A DNA stretch of 64,000 nucleotides, taken from the NCBI GenBank assembly GCA_026874595.1, contig CM049314.1, positions 56,966,300-57,030,299 on the forward strand, read 5' to 3'. The notes under the pieces are model-generated. The model was not told where the DNA came from. It saw only the letters and a program-made list of their open reading frames with translations, and ran no database searches. Below are positions 45,672 through 58,181 of the stretch, one piece after another. The first letter of the stretch is position 1, and each line of letters opens with the position of its first letter. Both the position numbers and the translations under genes were made by a program. This stretch comes from Sipunculus nudus (Eukaryota; Annelida; Sipuncula; Golfingiida; Sipunculidae).

Positions 45672-45712
45672 CGGGGGGGGGGGGGGGGGAGGAGGGGGGG
45701 GGGGGGGGGGGT
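45672..45712. repeat. Long G-run, quadruplex-prone
   Basis: Two long G runs separated by A/GAG form an almost pure 40-base G tract. It can form G-quadruplexes and is also a likely site of sequencing or assembly length error. Confidence 0.85.
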
Positions 45713-46034
45713 GTTGCGCCACCGTGTGTCTGTGTAAGAGACACCCTTCCACCAGAGCTCGTTTATTCTCGAAACGAATCTTTTCCTGATATACTATATA
45801 TTACACGGGACTACTTTCTCAACTTGCAAACCTATAAATCGAAAAAGTTGTTACAATTCAAGTAAACATTTTATTTTTATATTTCACAAGCGTATGCTTA
45901 CAAAATATTACTTATTCCATGATGGCCCGACGAAAAAAAAGAAACCCCTATGCATGTAATCGCTGAAACCATTCTAATTCAGCATATTTGAACGGACTAT
46001 ATTACCCTCTTACTACATTTTTACCTACGCCGCT

Positions 46035-46095
46035 GGTGTATGTAGAAGCCGCTGTGCATTGTGGGGGTCAGACTGTGACGTCGATAAATCCTAAA
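46035..46095. promoter_or_regulatory. Promoter-like segment with CRE and GCATTGTGGG motif
   Basis: GCATTGTGGG resembles the conserved promoter element of the ZNF143/Staf class. It is followed 15 bases later by TGACGTCGA, close to a cAMP-response element, in a locally GC-richer stretch. The segment precedes a possible first coding exon at 46554. No TATA box is close. Confidence 0.3.
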
Positions 46096-46553
46096 CATCA
46101 GAAACGTACTCTTCCATGTAGTCCGTGTCTGGACAGTGTGCGAGCCCGACCCCTTTTTTCGCAAGGGATTAAAATCTGTATCATAATTGACGGTAGTACT
46201 TAAACGTTGTCACGCAATTCCTTCATAGCTACACCTAGGGCATGCCCGTTTCTTTTAATTTTGATGTCGGGAAAGGTGCCGAATGTGTCCTAAGGGGGCG
46301 TTCTCCATATTTCAGTTAGTTTAATTTATTTTAATTTGATTATATACAGATAACACCTCCCGCTAATTAAAAAATACTTTCGAACACATGGACAGTGTAT
46401 ATATCAGATAAAGAATAACCTAAACTGAAACACACAACAAATAACCCATATTTCGTTAAAATATAAGATACTGAGCCAAGTCAGACAATATCTAAGGGTA
46501 AAAGCAAAGTGTATAAATTGCTGATTGAATCTAATATTCACAACAATATTGTC

Positions 46554-46680
46554 ATGAGTGGAACAGAAATCCTGAAAATTTCCCGACTGCGCCATCAATC
46601 GGAAACTACAACAGTCTTTGCATGGAAAAGCCGTCCCGGAGGATCTCGAAGTCCTGACGACCTCTCCCAAAATGTACAGG
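46554..46680 (+). CDS. Possible first coding exon, unknown protein
   Basis: From an ATG the frame reads MSGTEILKISRLRHQSETTT and VFAWKSRPGGSRSPDDLSQN then VQ, and meets a CAG|GTAATA donor at 46680-46681. The Ser/Arg/Pro-rich composition and donor suggest the N-terminus of a protein. A possible promoter is 460 bases upstream. I found no second exon before CASK and do not recognise the family. It could be chance. Confidence 0.3.
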
Positions 46681-47194
46681 TAATATGCTAGTGAGTATAA
46701 ATAATAAAAAAAAATATAAAGCTAACTAATTTTATATGCTGGTCAAGCGGGCAACAGCATCAATGGCAGGCCTCTGTTAATATATATACATTTTCTTTAT
46801 TCATGGACACTGAACGTAAAGTTTTAATTCATTAGCCTATATTAGAGCTATGTGCGTTCTATTCTTGAAATCTGAGAAAATTGTTTACATTAAGATCCAG
46901 CAACACAAAAACCTTAATTGACCAAGGCATAATACAAGTAGAAATATGTTTCAAAACATTCTGATATGTAACAAACAAATATACATTTTATGCATTTGAT
47001 CAAAGGGGGCTCGACATTTAAGGGGTACAAGCCCCTTCAATAATTACATTTTATTTATTAATCACAGCAAACAGGAATTATATATAGATATTGTGCAGTA
47101 AACATAAAATGTGCATGAATATTTGAAAGCCATGTGTTACAATAAAACTAATTATTCATATTTTGACACATTAAATACTGTTTAACGCCGGACA

Positions 47195-47250
47195 TGTGCG
47201 CCCCCGACATAGGTTCGACTCCCGGTTCGGCCCAGCATTTTCCCTGAGCA
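47195..47250 (+). mobile_element. tRNA B-box fragment, probable SINE remnant
   Basis: GGTTCGACTCCCGG is a perfect B-box-like sequence near the 3' part of a tRNA-like segment. No matching A box or cloverleaf was found, so a decayed SINE head is likelier than a tRNA. Confidence 0.35.
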
Positions 47251-47271
47251 ATTTGTCTTCGTAACAATAGA

Positions 47272-47344
<73 letters not shown>

Positions 47345-47700
47345 TTTTCCTATTCTCTGTGTTTTACAGATTAAAATACTTTGTCCAACAGTTCACTTGT
47401 ACCATCAAAACCTTCTGAGCCTTTGGATATACCCTGATATCTCAAGAGAGACCACCAGGGTATAGTGCAAAGAACTTTCAGAACTGCGCGAACTTGTATA
47501 ATTTACCCTTCCCCAGTGAATAAGCTGAATGAGCTAGACTGTAATTATGTATAAGAGATAATGATATAGTGTGTACATTAATCTAAGTTTATATACTTTT
47601 ATCTTTGGTTTTTATAACGAGAAGTCTTTATGTAATAATGTAACAGATTATGATATAGTGTGTATACATTTATCCCAGTTTATACATACGTTCATTATAA

Positions 47701-48725
47701 ACTAGATGTGTCGGAACGACACGAATGCCCCCGCCTGGGGCAAATTAGAAACATTTGTTAAATTTTAAAAATTTAAAGTTCAGGAGGTGTCGTATGGTCA
47801 AAAGTAGGTCAACAAGGGCAAAATGCAAACTCGATCTGTAACGGGTCATTATCAAGCAACACACCAAAAACCATGCCAGTATATGCAGGCATTGTGAAAA
47901 AAAAGTCCATACATGTGCATTTTCCATAAAAATTTCTGTCTTTCATGAAATTTTCTATGTTAAGGAGCCGTAAAACAATCAAAAGTAGGTCAACCAGGAC
48001 AAAACGCAAACTCGATCTGTAACTGTCATTTTCTGCCCACACATAAAAAATCAGGGTGGTATCTGCAGGCACTGATGAAAAAAAGTCAGTACATATGCAT
48101 TTGTTATGAAAATTTCTATTTTTCATGAAACTTTCTATGTTCAGGAGCAGTCAAATGGTCAAAACTAGGTCAACTGGGACAAAACAAGAACTCGATCTGT
48201 AACTGGTCATTATCTGCCTACACACCAAAATTCAGGCCCGTATCTGCAGGCACTGCGAAAAAAGTCCATACATGTGCACTTTTTTTATGAAATTTTCTAA
48301 GTTAGAGCACAGTCAAACGGTCAAAAGTAGGTCAACTGGGACGAAACGTGAACTCGATCTGTAACTGGTCATTATCTGCCCACACACCCAAAAATCAGGC
48401 CAATATCTGCAGGAATTGCGAAGAAAAGTCTGTACAAGTGTATTTGTCATGAAAATTTATATTTTACATGAAATTTTCTATGTTCAGGAGCCGTAAAACA
48501 GTCAAAAGTAGGTCAACTGGGACGAAACGCGAACTCGATCTGTAACTGGTCAATATGCCAACACACCAAAATTCAGGCCATTATCTGCAGGCATTGCGAA
48601 AAAAAGTCCGTACAACTGTTTGATTTCGGAATGACGGAAGGACGGAAGGACGGAAGGACAGAAGGACGGAATGACGGACATGGGTAAAACTATATGCCCC
48701 GGCCACTTTGTGGCGGGGGCATTAA
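47701..48725. mobile_element. 1-kb element with GC-rich hairpin ends and 180-bp internal repeats
   Basis: AATGCCCCCGCC at 47724 is the exact inverse of GGCGGGGGCATT at 48712-48723. Each end also folds on itself: TGCCCC-CGCCT-GGGGCA on the left and ATGCCCCGGCCA-C-TTTG-TGGCGGGGGCAT on the right. Inside, AGGTCAAC recurs at about 47806, 47997, 48177, 48329 and 48510 (mostly 180 apart), with CTCGATCTGTAAC, AAAAAAGTCC-TACA and TTTTCTATGTTCAGGAGC. A GGACGGAA microsatellite sits before the right end. No coding capacity is seen. Confidence 0.75.
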
Positions 48726-49840
48726 AAATTTCAATATGCTCTTTCGTAATTTTAATTAATAATTTATATGTAATATAAATCATAAAATATTTCATAAAAG
48801 ACCACCAGGGTATATAATAAGGAAATTTTAGAACTTGTAATTTACCCTTCCCCGGTAAAAAAACTAAATATAAGCTAAACTGTAATTATGTATAAAATAT
48901 TATGATAATGCATGTGCACATTTATCCGAGTTTATATATACGCTCATTTTAATAAAAATATTTATTATGCTCTTTCATATTTTCATTGATAATATGAATA
49001 TAATATAAATTATGTAATATTAAATAATATAGATATTACAAAATAGATTATGAATGAAAATATGACAATTATATTATACTGCAGGTAATTTTACAAAAAA
49101 AAATAAAATAAAAGAATGTTTGCAAACTCATACGAGATCCGAGTGTATGCATGTTCTAAGGCCTTTATTATAAGTGCTCGATAAAAAATCACTCATGGAT
49201 ATAACAAATGATTTTCTGTCTGTGACTAGGATAACACTTCAAATAACTGCACAAATTCCGACTTACAACTGCACGTTTCATTTACAACTTTACCGATATA
49301 GGGGTCAACTGCACTTAAAATACACCCTGCAGATCACGTTTCACAGAAAGAAACGGTCCCACAGCTAGAGAAATGTACAAAAGAAAAAACAACGCAGTGG
49401 CTTCACCGTGCTGTATGTCTAAACCGTATAACTATAGGGTCCCAGTAAAACCCAGCTTGTACTGGTTACGTAAATGAATTATCCAATGACTATCACAATA
49501 GATAATAAAAATAAAAATAAAAATAATAATAATAATTATTATATTGATAACAACAAAAATAAGAAGTAAAAAAAAGTACAGCAAAAAGATAATTAGGTGA
49601 ATATGATGATGGTGATGATGCAGGAATGTGAGGAAATAATTTTATAATAATAATAATAAAAAATAAGAGGAGGAGGAATAAGCCACTTAATATTAATTGA
49701 TCTTAAAAGAATATCCACTAAAATATCATGATATGGGTAAAACCATATCAATAACTGCCCGAACGCAATCTGACGTGAAATTTGAAAATATCAATCACTG
49801 GATCCAGCCGCAGAGTTCTCACTCTCAGGAGGGTATACTG
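48726..49840. other. AT-rich region, no gene recognised
   Basis: The segment CCACCAGGGTATA and following sequence at 48803-48970 repeat what is seen at 47449-47700, which suggests the 47.7-48.7 kb element lies within a duplicated stretch. A/AT simple repeats lie at 49505-49535 and 49640-49665. Confidence 0.5.
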
Positions 49841-49849
49841 TCATTCCGG

Positions 49850-50100
49850 TCCGTGTGTTTGTTTGTTTGTTTGTATGTGTGTTTGTTCACAGCATTACTC
49901 ATGCAATCCTGAACGGATTTTCATGAAATTTTCAGAGCATCTTAGGAATGGGCTAATGAAGAGCGGAAACTCAATTGATTCGGATCCAGGGGCGTCATAA
50001 CGGAATATTCACAAATGTAGAGTCACTTATGCACGAATGAACCTAAGAATATATGGGCCGAATAAATGAATGGCGGAGGCTTGCATTCATAAGAATGCAG
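49850..50100. repeat. Dispersed-repeat copy (TGTTTGT...GGCGGAGG family)
   Basis: (TTTG)n, GAACGGATTTTCATGAAATT, TTATGCACGAATGAACC, ATGGGCCGAATAAATG and GGCGGAGGCTTGCATTC appear in order. The end matches 37400-37530. The front matches the general form at 36160-36230 and 36590-36680. Confidence 0.6.
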
Positions 50101-53100
50101 ATTTCAAGTTAATTTAGTACCCCTTCCCTCTCTTTAAGTTCTGTAAGATCGCTCACAATATCTTTGCGGAGATAAAATGACATGTCAAATTACCATTAGA
50201 AAATTTAGGAGTCCAGGGGTAGGTCAGCAGAGAACTGGATGGGGTGTTTTTTTTTTTTTTTTTGGGGGGGGGAGCTTTTTGTCCAAGCAAATCAGGCAAA
50301 TACATGAGTACACTTTACTTGCCAAAAACGATGTCGAAATATCCCTGATATTCCAGTACAACCTAAATTTTATTCACCTAAAAATTTGCATTCTAATGAA
50401 TCCAAGCCTCCATGTGCACCATACAGTTATTCGGTGCATATTCCCAGGTTCGCACGTGCATATAAGTGAGTGTACATTTATGAATATTTTTTAATGAGGT
50501 TACTTGATCCAGATCTACGCCAATCCTCATTTGCCCATTGCTCCATTCCCGGAATACCCTAAAAATCATATTAGACTCTGTTCATGAATGTGTGAGTTGT
50601 GAACACATGAACTGGAATGAACGCATATCCTCCCGGCGGACGCAAACAGTTTCTATACACCAGAGGGGGGGGGGGTATTTGTCCCACACCCGCCCCCTCA
50701 GCCCTTTGCGCCTTTCCTTTGCCACTTCGCAGCCTCTTCCCCATATTAAAAATCCCCCTATCTGCTAATTTTTACATGAATTTACTAATCCAAATGGAAC
50801 GGTTGGATCTTCAATGTGTTCGCGCGATATTTTGCAATCCAGAAACAAGAGTGTGTTCTGCTAAAATATTTAATCATAACAGTCACTAAGTTTACCTTAT
50901 TTAAGCTTGATTGAGTCAAATATAACAAAATCCCTAAATAAAATGCTTCACATTCATGTCTTAAAACAAAAAAAAAAAAAAAAAAAAAAAAACAAGAGAA
51001 GGAATTGGTTAACAAAACATTTCGGCTCCTTATAAGACGTGTTTTTCATATGCATTTCATATTAGCAATGGTAAAACATGTACTTCTCAAAGAGCACGTA
51101 TTAAAGTTACAAGATCCATTTTGTTTCTTTTCTGGTTTAGAAAAAAAGTATGGGTACAGTATTTTCCTATGGCAATGAAGTGGCTTCCTCAAATTGACCT
51201 ATTTCTCTGCATCAAGACGAGGCAGAGTGGTTCAGACTCGATCTGGTTTGAGGACACTGATCGAGGAAGGCTTAAGGTTTATTGACATAAACTGTAAATA
51301 ACAGTCCTCGGAGTCCATGACCCATCACCATAATCACACACTTTATTGTGATAAAGAGAAGGCACACACACACACACACACCCTTACACGCACATACAAT
51401 CACAAACACACACCATGACACGCGCGGAGTACACTTGTTTTTGAGTACAAAAAAAAACCATTATATATATATATGAACTACAATGTGCAACAATGTATAC
51501 GTAATAATTCCTTGTATCTTTAACTTATTGATAATATATATATATAGTTTATTATAGACGGGGGTGTAATGATATATTGTAATCGTAGGACAGTGATATA
51601 TGGTGTGGTGGCCTCACATTTTCCCCATATTTATTCACTCGGAAGGACTAGCATCGTATTCCAGGGCTTTCGAACAATACCGGCGAGAGACTGTTTGCAC
51701 TTGCATGCAGTGTCCTAAATATGTTTGGGCTCCGATCTAATTCAGGACCGGGAAAAGTTAGAGAGAAGGAAAATGGGCAAGGAGATGCATGTAAAATGCA
51801 AGTGTTATTTAAAAAAAATATCGGCTTAAGATATATGATAAATTATATGTTGTAAAATTCCTAAAATGTGGACAATCTTGCGACTTTAGGGTGAACTTCC
51901 CACTTTAAGGAGGTGCGTGCCCCTAAACAAGGCAAAGGCCACCAAATAAAGTGCATGTTGCCATTTTGACGTAAAGGTAAAAAAATAATGAATAATCACC
52001 TGTTGTTTTACTAATGATGTGTTACTAACCTCGTTGTAATCATACCGTGTCTGTTTTTTTTAACATCAAGGTCAATCAGCAGTTGTCACTGAATTGACTT
52101 TTAAGGTAGTTTCCCTGGCAAAAATCCGCTTAAATAAAAATCAGCCAAAATTCATTTTAAATTAATATTAGATCCACGAAATATATAACATTTAAGCCTG
52201 TCCTAGGATTCTTTCAGATGGTTTATGGTATATGTATCTATGAAATTCACGTTCACAACATTCTGAGATATTTTGTTGTTGTTTGATATTATTCTACTAA
52301 AAAATAGTTCGCTGTTATTGGTATCCTTAAATCGTGTACCATTTAAAAATTAAAAAAAATTGCTAAGATTTCATATGAAAACGAACGTGAAGTTCGTAAA
52401 AACATATACCATTAAAAAGAGCACTGTACCATGGTTCAAATTTGATTTAGACTTTATTGGATCGGGTCTGATATATGCATTTGAAAAAAAAAATTAAATT
52501 GTATTGGTTTTAAATTTAGGGGATTTTTCCTGGGATGCTAAACTCGGTACCGGGTTTAAAATGATATAGACTAAATGGGGATTGATATAAATTTGAAAAA
52601 AAAACTGTTGGATTGGTTTTAAATTTAGAGGATTTTGCCTCGGATGCTCCCTAATGCACGTGTACGTTTGCACGTGGGAGGCACGTAAATCCGCCGCAAT
52701 CTAATCCACAGAAATAACCGCCGACTTACGTGACCAGAATCCAGTTTAAGCCTTGTCTGTCCAATAATGGAGCCGGGTTATATTGTAATATTAATCGCAT
52801 CAGACAGAATAAACTGTCGGTTCCATATCTGTACAATATATTCATTACGGTGGTAGCATTTGTATACTGTTCTGTCACTGCTGTTGCTCGATCATTTTAA
52901 ATGAAGTTATTCATATTTTCTTTAGCTGTTAACATGAAATATGTCAATATTTACTTGTGCGTGCAGTTTTGAAAAACTGGGTTTATTGACATTGTTGTAA
53001 TATCGAATATTTGGTTTCTTAAACGCCATATCTATATGTGTTTCTTAGACAGAAAAAGAAGAAATATCAACAGGCTGATATAACAATGTCGCGAACGACA

Positions 53101-53430
53101 TTAAAAACAACCTTGTTTAGTAGCTCATTAACATACATCCAAGTAAAACATTCACATGCACGCTTACAGTCACAATTTGGTAATGAGGAATATTTGACCG
53201 TGAATAACACTTGCCATCATGCTTAGCACACTGCCATTATTCCCGTGAGAGAGAAATGTTTGTTAGCGCTTTTTTTTTCATTGTTTATATAGCCGTGAGC
53301 CGGGTTAGATCAATGCCCGGAAGTCTGCTTTGTCTAGGCTTTTTACCAATCGATAAAAGACAAATACCTTCGCGGTCTCTGAATGGTAATTAGAGAACAT
53401 TCGCAAACAATTGCCTCTATATATATTTCG
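50101..53430. other. No gene recognised; simple repeats and a local duplication
   Basis: Contains T/G and A homopolymer runs (50247, 50968), a (CA)n tract (51363), and a roughly 110-bp direct duplication at about 52450-52660 (TTGGTTTTAAATTTAG(G/A)GGATTTT). A tRNA-like fragment at 51221-51275 has an A-box-like GGCAGAGTGGTTCAG but no B box. Nothing here looks like an exon. Confidence 0.5.
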
Positions 53431-53919
53431 TGAGATGCCCGCTGGGAGGTTTGCACGAGCTGTCTTTGTTGGGGGGCGTGGCATCTGCGCACATGTGGCA
53501 GCCAGCTGGGGAATCCCTTTGCACTAAAAGGGTGCATCTAATCCCACAGTTCACGTCTTAAGCATCCATGCGCAGGCGCTTGCTTCAGCTTCCTGTGTGG
53601 GCTTGGAGGGATTTCTCGATCGAATTTGTGCGGAAAATATCAGTGTACCAACGCTATTAGTGGCCATTTGCATATGTGTGGAGTATTAAGTGCAGTTGGA
53701 GTACTACAAGTAAATAGTGAGCAACAAGTGTCTGATATAATCATCATAATAGTATTGAATAGCTCAGCGCCCATGCCCTCAGCTTGTTGGTCAAGTCGCG
53801 CAGACGTTTGAGGTGGGGGTTTCCCCAACCAGCATGTTTTTGGTGTGAGAGGAGGCAGTGACCATCTCACTAATTAGACCAGGGGATAATTTACCGTGTT
53901 ACCGCTTACCATTACGGCT
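53430..53919 (+). promoter_or_regulatory. Putative promoter and 5' untranslated region of CASK
   Basis: The stretch before the CASK start codon is locally GC-richer, with GGGGGGCGTGGC (53471, an Sp1/KLF-type box) and no TATA box nearby. Several short upstream ATGs occur, followed by early stops. The transcription start is not determined, and a further 5' untranslated exon upstream cannot be excluded. Confidence 0.4.
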
Positions 53920-53978
53920 ATGGCGGACGATGATGTGTTGTTTGATGACGTATACGAGCTCGGTGAAATAATTGGCAA
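53920..53978 (+). CDS. CASK: CASK, first coding exon (partial gene)
   Basis: From ATG the frame reads MADDDVLFDDVYELGEIIG and ends two bases into the next codon at a GTAAGT donor (53979). The N-terminus of animal CASK is MADDDVLFEDVYEL followed by an IGKG glycine loop, so this is the start of its CaM-kinase-like domain. CASK is a membrane-associated guanylate kinase scaffold with CaMK, L27, PDZ, SH3 and GuK domains. It binds Mint, Veli/Lin-7 and neurexin/syndecan tails at synapses and cell junctions. Only this exon lies in the window. The short MADDD start, the splice position within the IGK lysine codon and the conserved residues make the call firm despite its 19 residues. Confidence 0.88.
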
Positions 53979-56900
53979 GTAAGTGTGATTTATCTGTATT
54001 TATATGTACGTGGTACCGGTACTTATGAACCAGGCACGGACCCATGACAGATGACTGGTATGTTTATCTAGATGCTATCACACCGACTTGTTACGCCTGT
54101 CAAAACACAACACGGCCACAAGCACTCACATTCTATCAAATTCAATGTATTATACCACAGGGCATATATACATATATTTGCCAATATAATCCCCTTTTCA
54201 TTTGCACCAGCCAATTATCACTTATAGGTTTTAAAAACTGATCGTTCTGAGTTCTATATTACGATTAGTTTTTACAGAGGTGTGTTTATCAGCTGATTGT
54301 TATCCAGAATACCTGAGAGAATAGTATCATTATGAAGACCATAGAAATACAGAATGAAATGTATCTTGCCCTAAGAATGGACTCCTCAATTGCCTTTTTT
54401 TCAGTGACTGACGCAATGTGGAGTCCATAGATTGCCCCTGCAGTTAACTGTGATTATAACACTCCATACACAGCTGTGAGATTTAACATATATATCAATT
54501 GTTTTATGTTCAGTGCATCTATGTGTATTGTATATTTGACCACTGAAAAACATTACATCAATATTTTGCACCAAGGAAGTGAAATATGAACATAATAGTA
54601 CACAGGCCTACAGCATTATAAACAGGGCTTCCACCGAATGCATGATGTCTGCCGGGCTGTAAATGCTTCAATTCCCTCTGGACAAATAAATTAGTTATTG
54701 ATGTTACAGGTGATTCATGCTTTCAAGAATGGTTATTTTTTACTATAGGCCTTTCGACTAACTACATAATGTGAAATTTGTATGTTAAAACCAAAGGAAA
54801 TATTTTTTTTCAGTTTCCTTTCAAAGAGTAACAGATTGTATCGTGTTAAAACCCCAGTTAGCCCTTTGGTGGGCCACTGAAGCAACAGAAACCTGAAACC
54901 TGTTGCACCACTGTTGGCGGCTAGCCCTAACACATATATACAGTAGAAATTTATTTTTTTCTGACAAGCTTTTTATAAGGAAAAACAATCTTTTGGATGA
55001 ATGTCCATGGGTCTTGTGCTGGGTTTGTTAGATGCTAGCCGCCTGCAGCGACGAAAACGTCTTGCACCGTTGATTGACGACTGTTTGTCACCTCCCCATA
55101 TATAGAGATAAGTGGTATTTGATATGATTGTATTTTCCGGAAAAGGCATTTTAATTATCAGTTTCACAGATGGGGCGACATTAACTTCTTCACCATGGCA
55201 AAAGTATCTTATTTTCAATACAACTGCAACATATTCGCACAGTTCTGTTAGTGCATTTTACTTTAGTTATTATGTATTTTTGTCAAAAAGACACAGGTCG
55301 TACAGCTCATAAGTCATAACCACCCTGACAGAAGCATTAAAAATGTATACATAGCATAAGAGGCCACAATGCTTTTTTGTACTGGTCCTGTTTTGTAAGG
55401 GTTATAGGCAATATTTAAACTGGTAATTTTTGCAATTAGCATATCATAACAGAATTATGTCTTTAAAAGATACTCTGGATATTCATGGATTTTCTCCTTT
55501 TTATAGACACAGCTGCACAGGTCATACTGAGCTTAGAACCCCACCCAAGTGCATACATTGGGTGGTGACTAAAATGTATGCTCAGATATATTTAACATTT
55601 TAGTCATCCTTGGTGGCTAGTTAGATGTCTGATGGGTAAGTGCCATCTTATCTTGGGAACACAGTTTTTCTTTACACAAAGGATGACCTCAGATGATGAA
55701 AGTACTAGGTTTATCGCAGATTTGATTTTTAAGATCTCTTCGACCCACTTTTAATCCTAATTTTTATTGAAACAAGGCCCCCAAGGTCATATGCTGTGCC
55801 CATTGGTGACAACCAGTTAGTAAAGGGAGAGCCGGGGCTGGACACTGTAATCTTTCAGAGGCAAAGGAATCTTTACAAGCCTTAAACAGTCCTTGTTTTT
55901 ACAATCATAGTTTCTCTGTACTGTTTTTAATATCGACATTACTGCATATATTTACCAATGTTAAAATCTCAGGACTGTGATTAGAGCAGGCTTGTCATCA
56001 CAACCTGGCAGTTCAAGGACTAACAGCTTGTCATTTTGATGACAAGCCATGCATTTTCACTTCTTTGGCTCCATATCTCTAGCAATGACAGATAAGTGAT
56101 CCTTTTTGTGCAGCTATTTTGTAACAGCAATAGTGAAAATGATGAACTCATATGAGTAAACTACTCATTAGATTGTCCTGACATGCCACTTCAAGCCCAC
56201 ATAATAAACCTGCGTGAGTTCACCTGACTGATCTGAGATATAGTTGATAACTCATCAATTTTATGCTCTTGAATTAAAAAGGTAGGACACTTTACTTGGG
56301 CTAGGAAGGGCAGGATTTATAAACGTAGCTATTATCACACCTGTCTTTATAGATGCCTTGGCTATAATATCAGTGCGTAACTAATTAGACCCACCCTTGA
56401 CATATATACACTTGACTATGTGTGTGCCTGTGCCTGACACTCTCACAACAATATATATGTAAAATACATTATATATTTTATATGCTTGAGAAATATTATG
56501 GTAAATAAAGATGTTAATTAATTCTCTTACAAGAAAATGAAAGGGCAAGTTTTTTTAATGATTTTTATTCTGAAACAATAATAATTTATATTGCAAGTGT
56601 TGCTTGAGAAATTGGCAAGTATTTTTAAAGTAAATTAAATATATATGGTAATGTAGGAAGTCCACCATAATGTATCCAGGCAAATACAGTTTGGACGTCA
56701 CATGTACATCCATCATTTTTGTAGTCTGTAATTATCAAGACTATGCAGTAGGGCTGGCATGATTGATTGGTACAATTTCTAGATTATGGGTCATCTTGAA
56801 ATTGGAATTTCTTCTATTTAACATGATATAATTGACCATGTGTGTTCAACATATTTTTAAACCAGAACCCAAGAATTCCTCTTGAATTTGCCTTTGCTAA

Positions 56901-58181
56901 AATTTTTTTGATTATTTTGAAAATTATCTACTTCAGAAGGCCTGGTCTCTTAGCACAATGGTCATTGATGTTAGCCTCAATTTCCCATCACTAGCAGGCC
57001 AATATTATATTTTGTGCCCATAATCTTTCTAATTTTTATTTAAATGCAGATCATTTGTATCATGTTACGCTCAGATGTAATATGACCAGGGCTATTTAGT
57101 TTTTACTACCCCTGGGAAACATTATATAATGACCTTTAATGATGATAATGTTAAGTCTTACCAGACTTCCAATTGATGTCAGTCTAGTACAGACTGTGCT
57201 GGAACAGCCTCTTTATTAACAGTAAACAGTTTTTTTGGCCAAAGTGGATGAAATTCCAGACATGATATATTAACTTCACATATAAACACGGTTACACAGG
57301 AGAAGCTTACAAAAGAAGCCTGTTTGCTGGCTTTGTAGTGAATAAAACTAATTTAATAGTTTTTGTTGAGCAGAAAATTAGAAACCACCACCTACCATGT
57401 ATTACTGAATGTTTTAACGTTTTAAAGAGCAGTTAGCCAAAATGGGGTTCTGTTGTCAACGTGTCATATATTTATTATTGTTTTAAAAAAATCTTTGTAT
57501 AAGTATCTTTTTGTATTGCTGCTATTGCAAAGAATCGTTTGGAATATCACTTTGTTTTGAAAAATTAGTTCTAAGTATCTGTTCTTTTGATCAAGGTTTA
57601 TCTGTGCTAGGGCTAGTTTCTCTCTAGTGGAACAAGTGTCTGTTTGAGAATGCTGTATTTCTGCTACTGAAATATATATAGGTGACAATAACCCAGTAAG
57701 AATCTCCTGGTCATATAATATATACCCTGTACTGTAGTGTACCATATGGTAACGTGAGAGGCAGCTGGTGTTTATATCATCATTGCTTCACAATGAACAG
57801 CATGGATTAAATAGTGCACTTTTTGAACATAAAGTAACATATGTTTTGAAAGGTCCCTTTGTGTTTATATTAAAATAACAGTATTTAAATAGATCCATAT
57901 CAAGTAAATAGATGATAGATCTATATCTAAACATTAACATTTAGACAAACATGTACTGGTATGTGTTGTATGTTTTATTTTAGCATTTAACTGTAGCAAA
58001 TTTTATAAAGAAAAAAAGGATTCCAGCTGCTAATTGAGTGAAATGAAACCAGTTGCTGTATTACTAATTCATTATTAGAACTGAATACTGATTGCCCAGA
58101 AAATATACTGCTGATCATCAGTAGACTTATTGTAATGTCATTTCTGTAGTCTTGAGGGAGACCAAATTGATGACACAGAGG

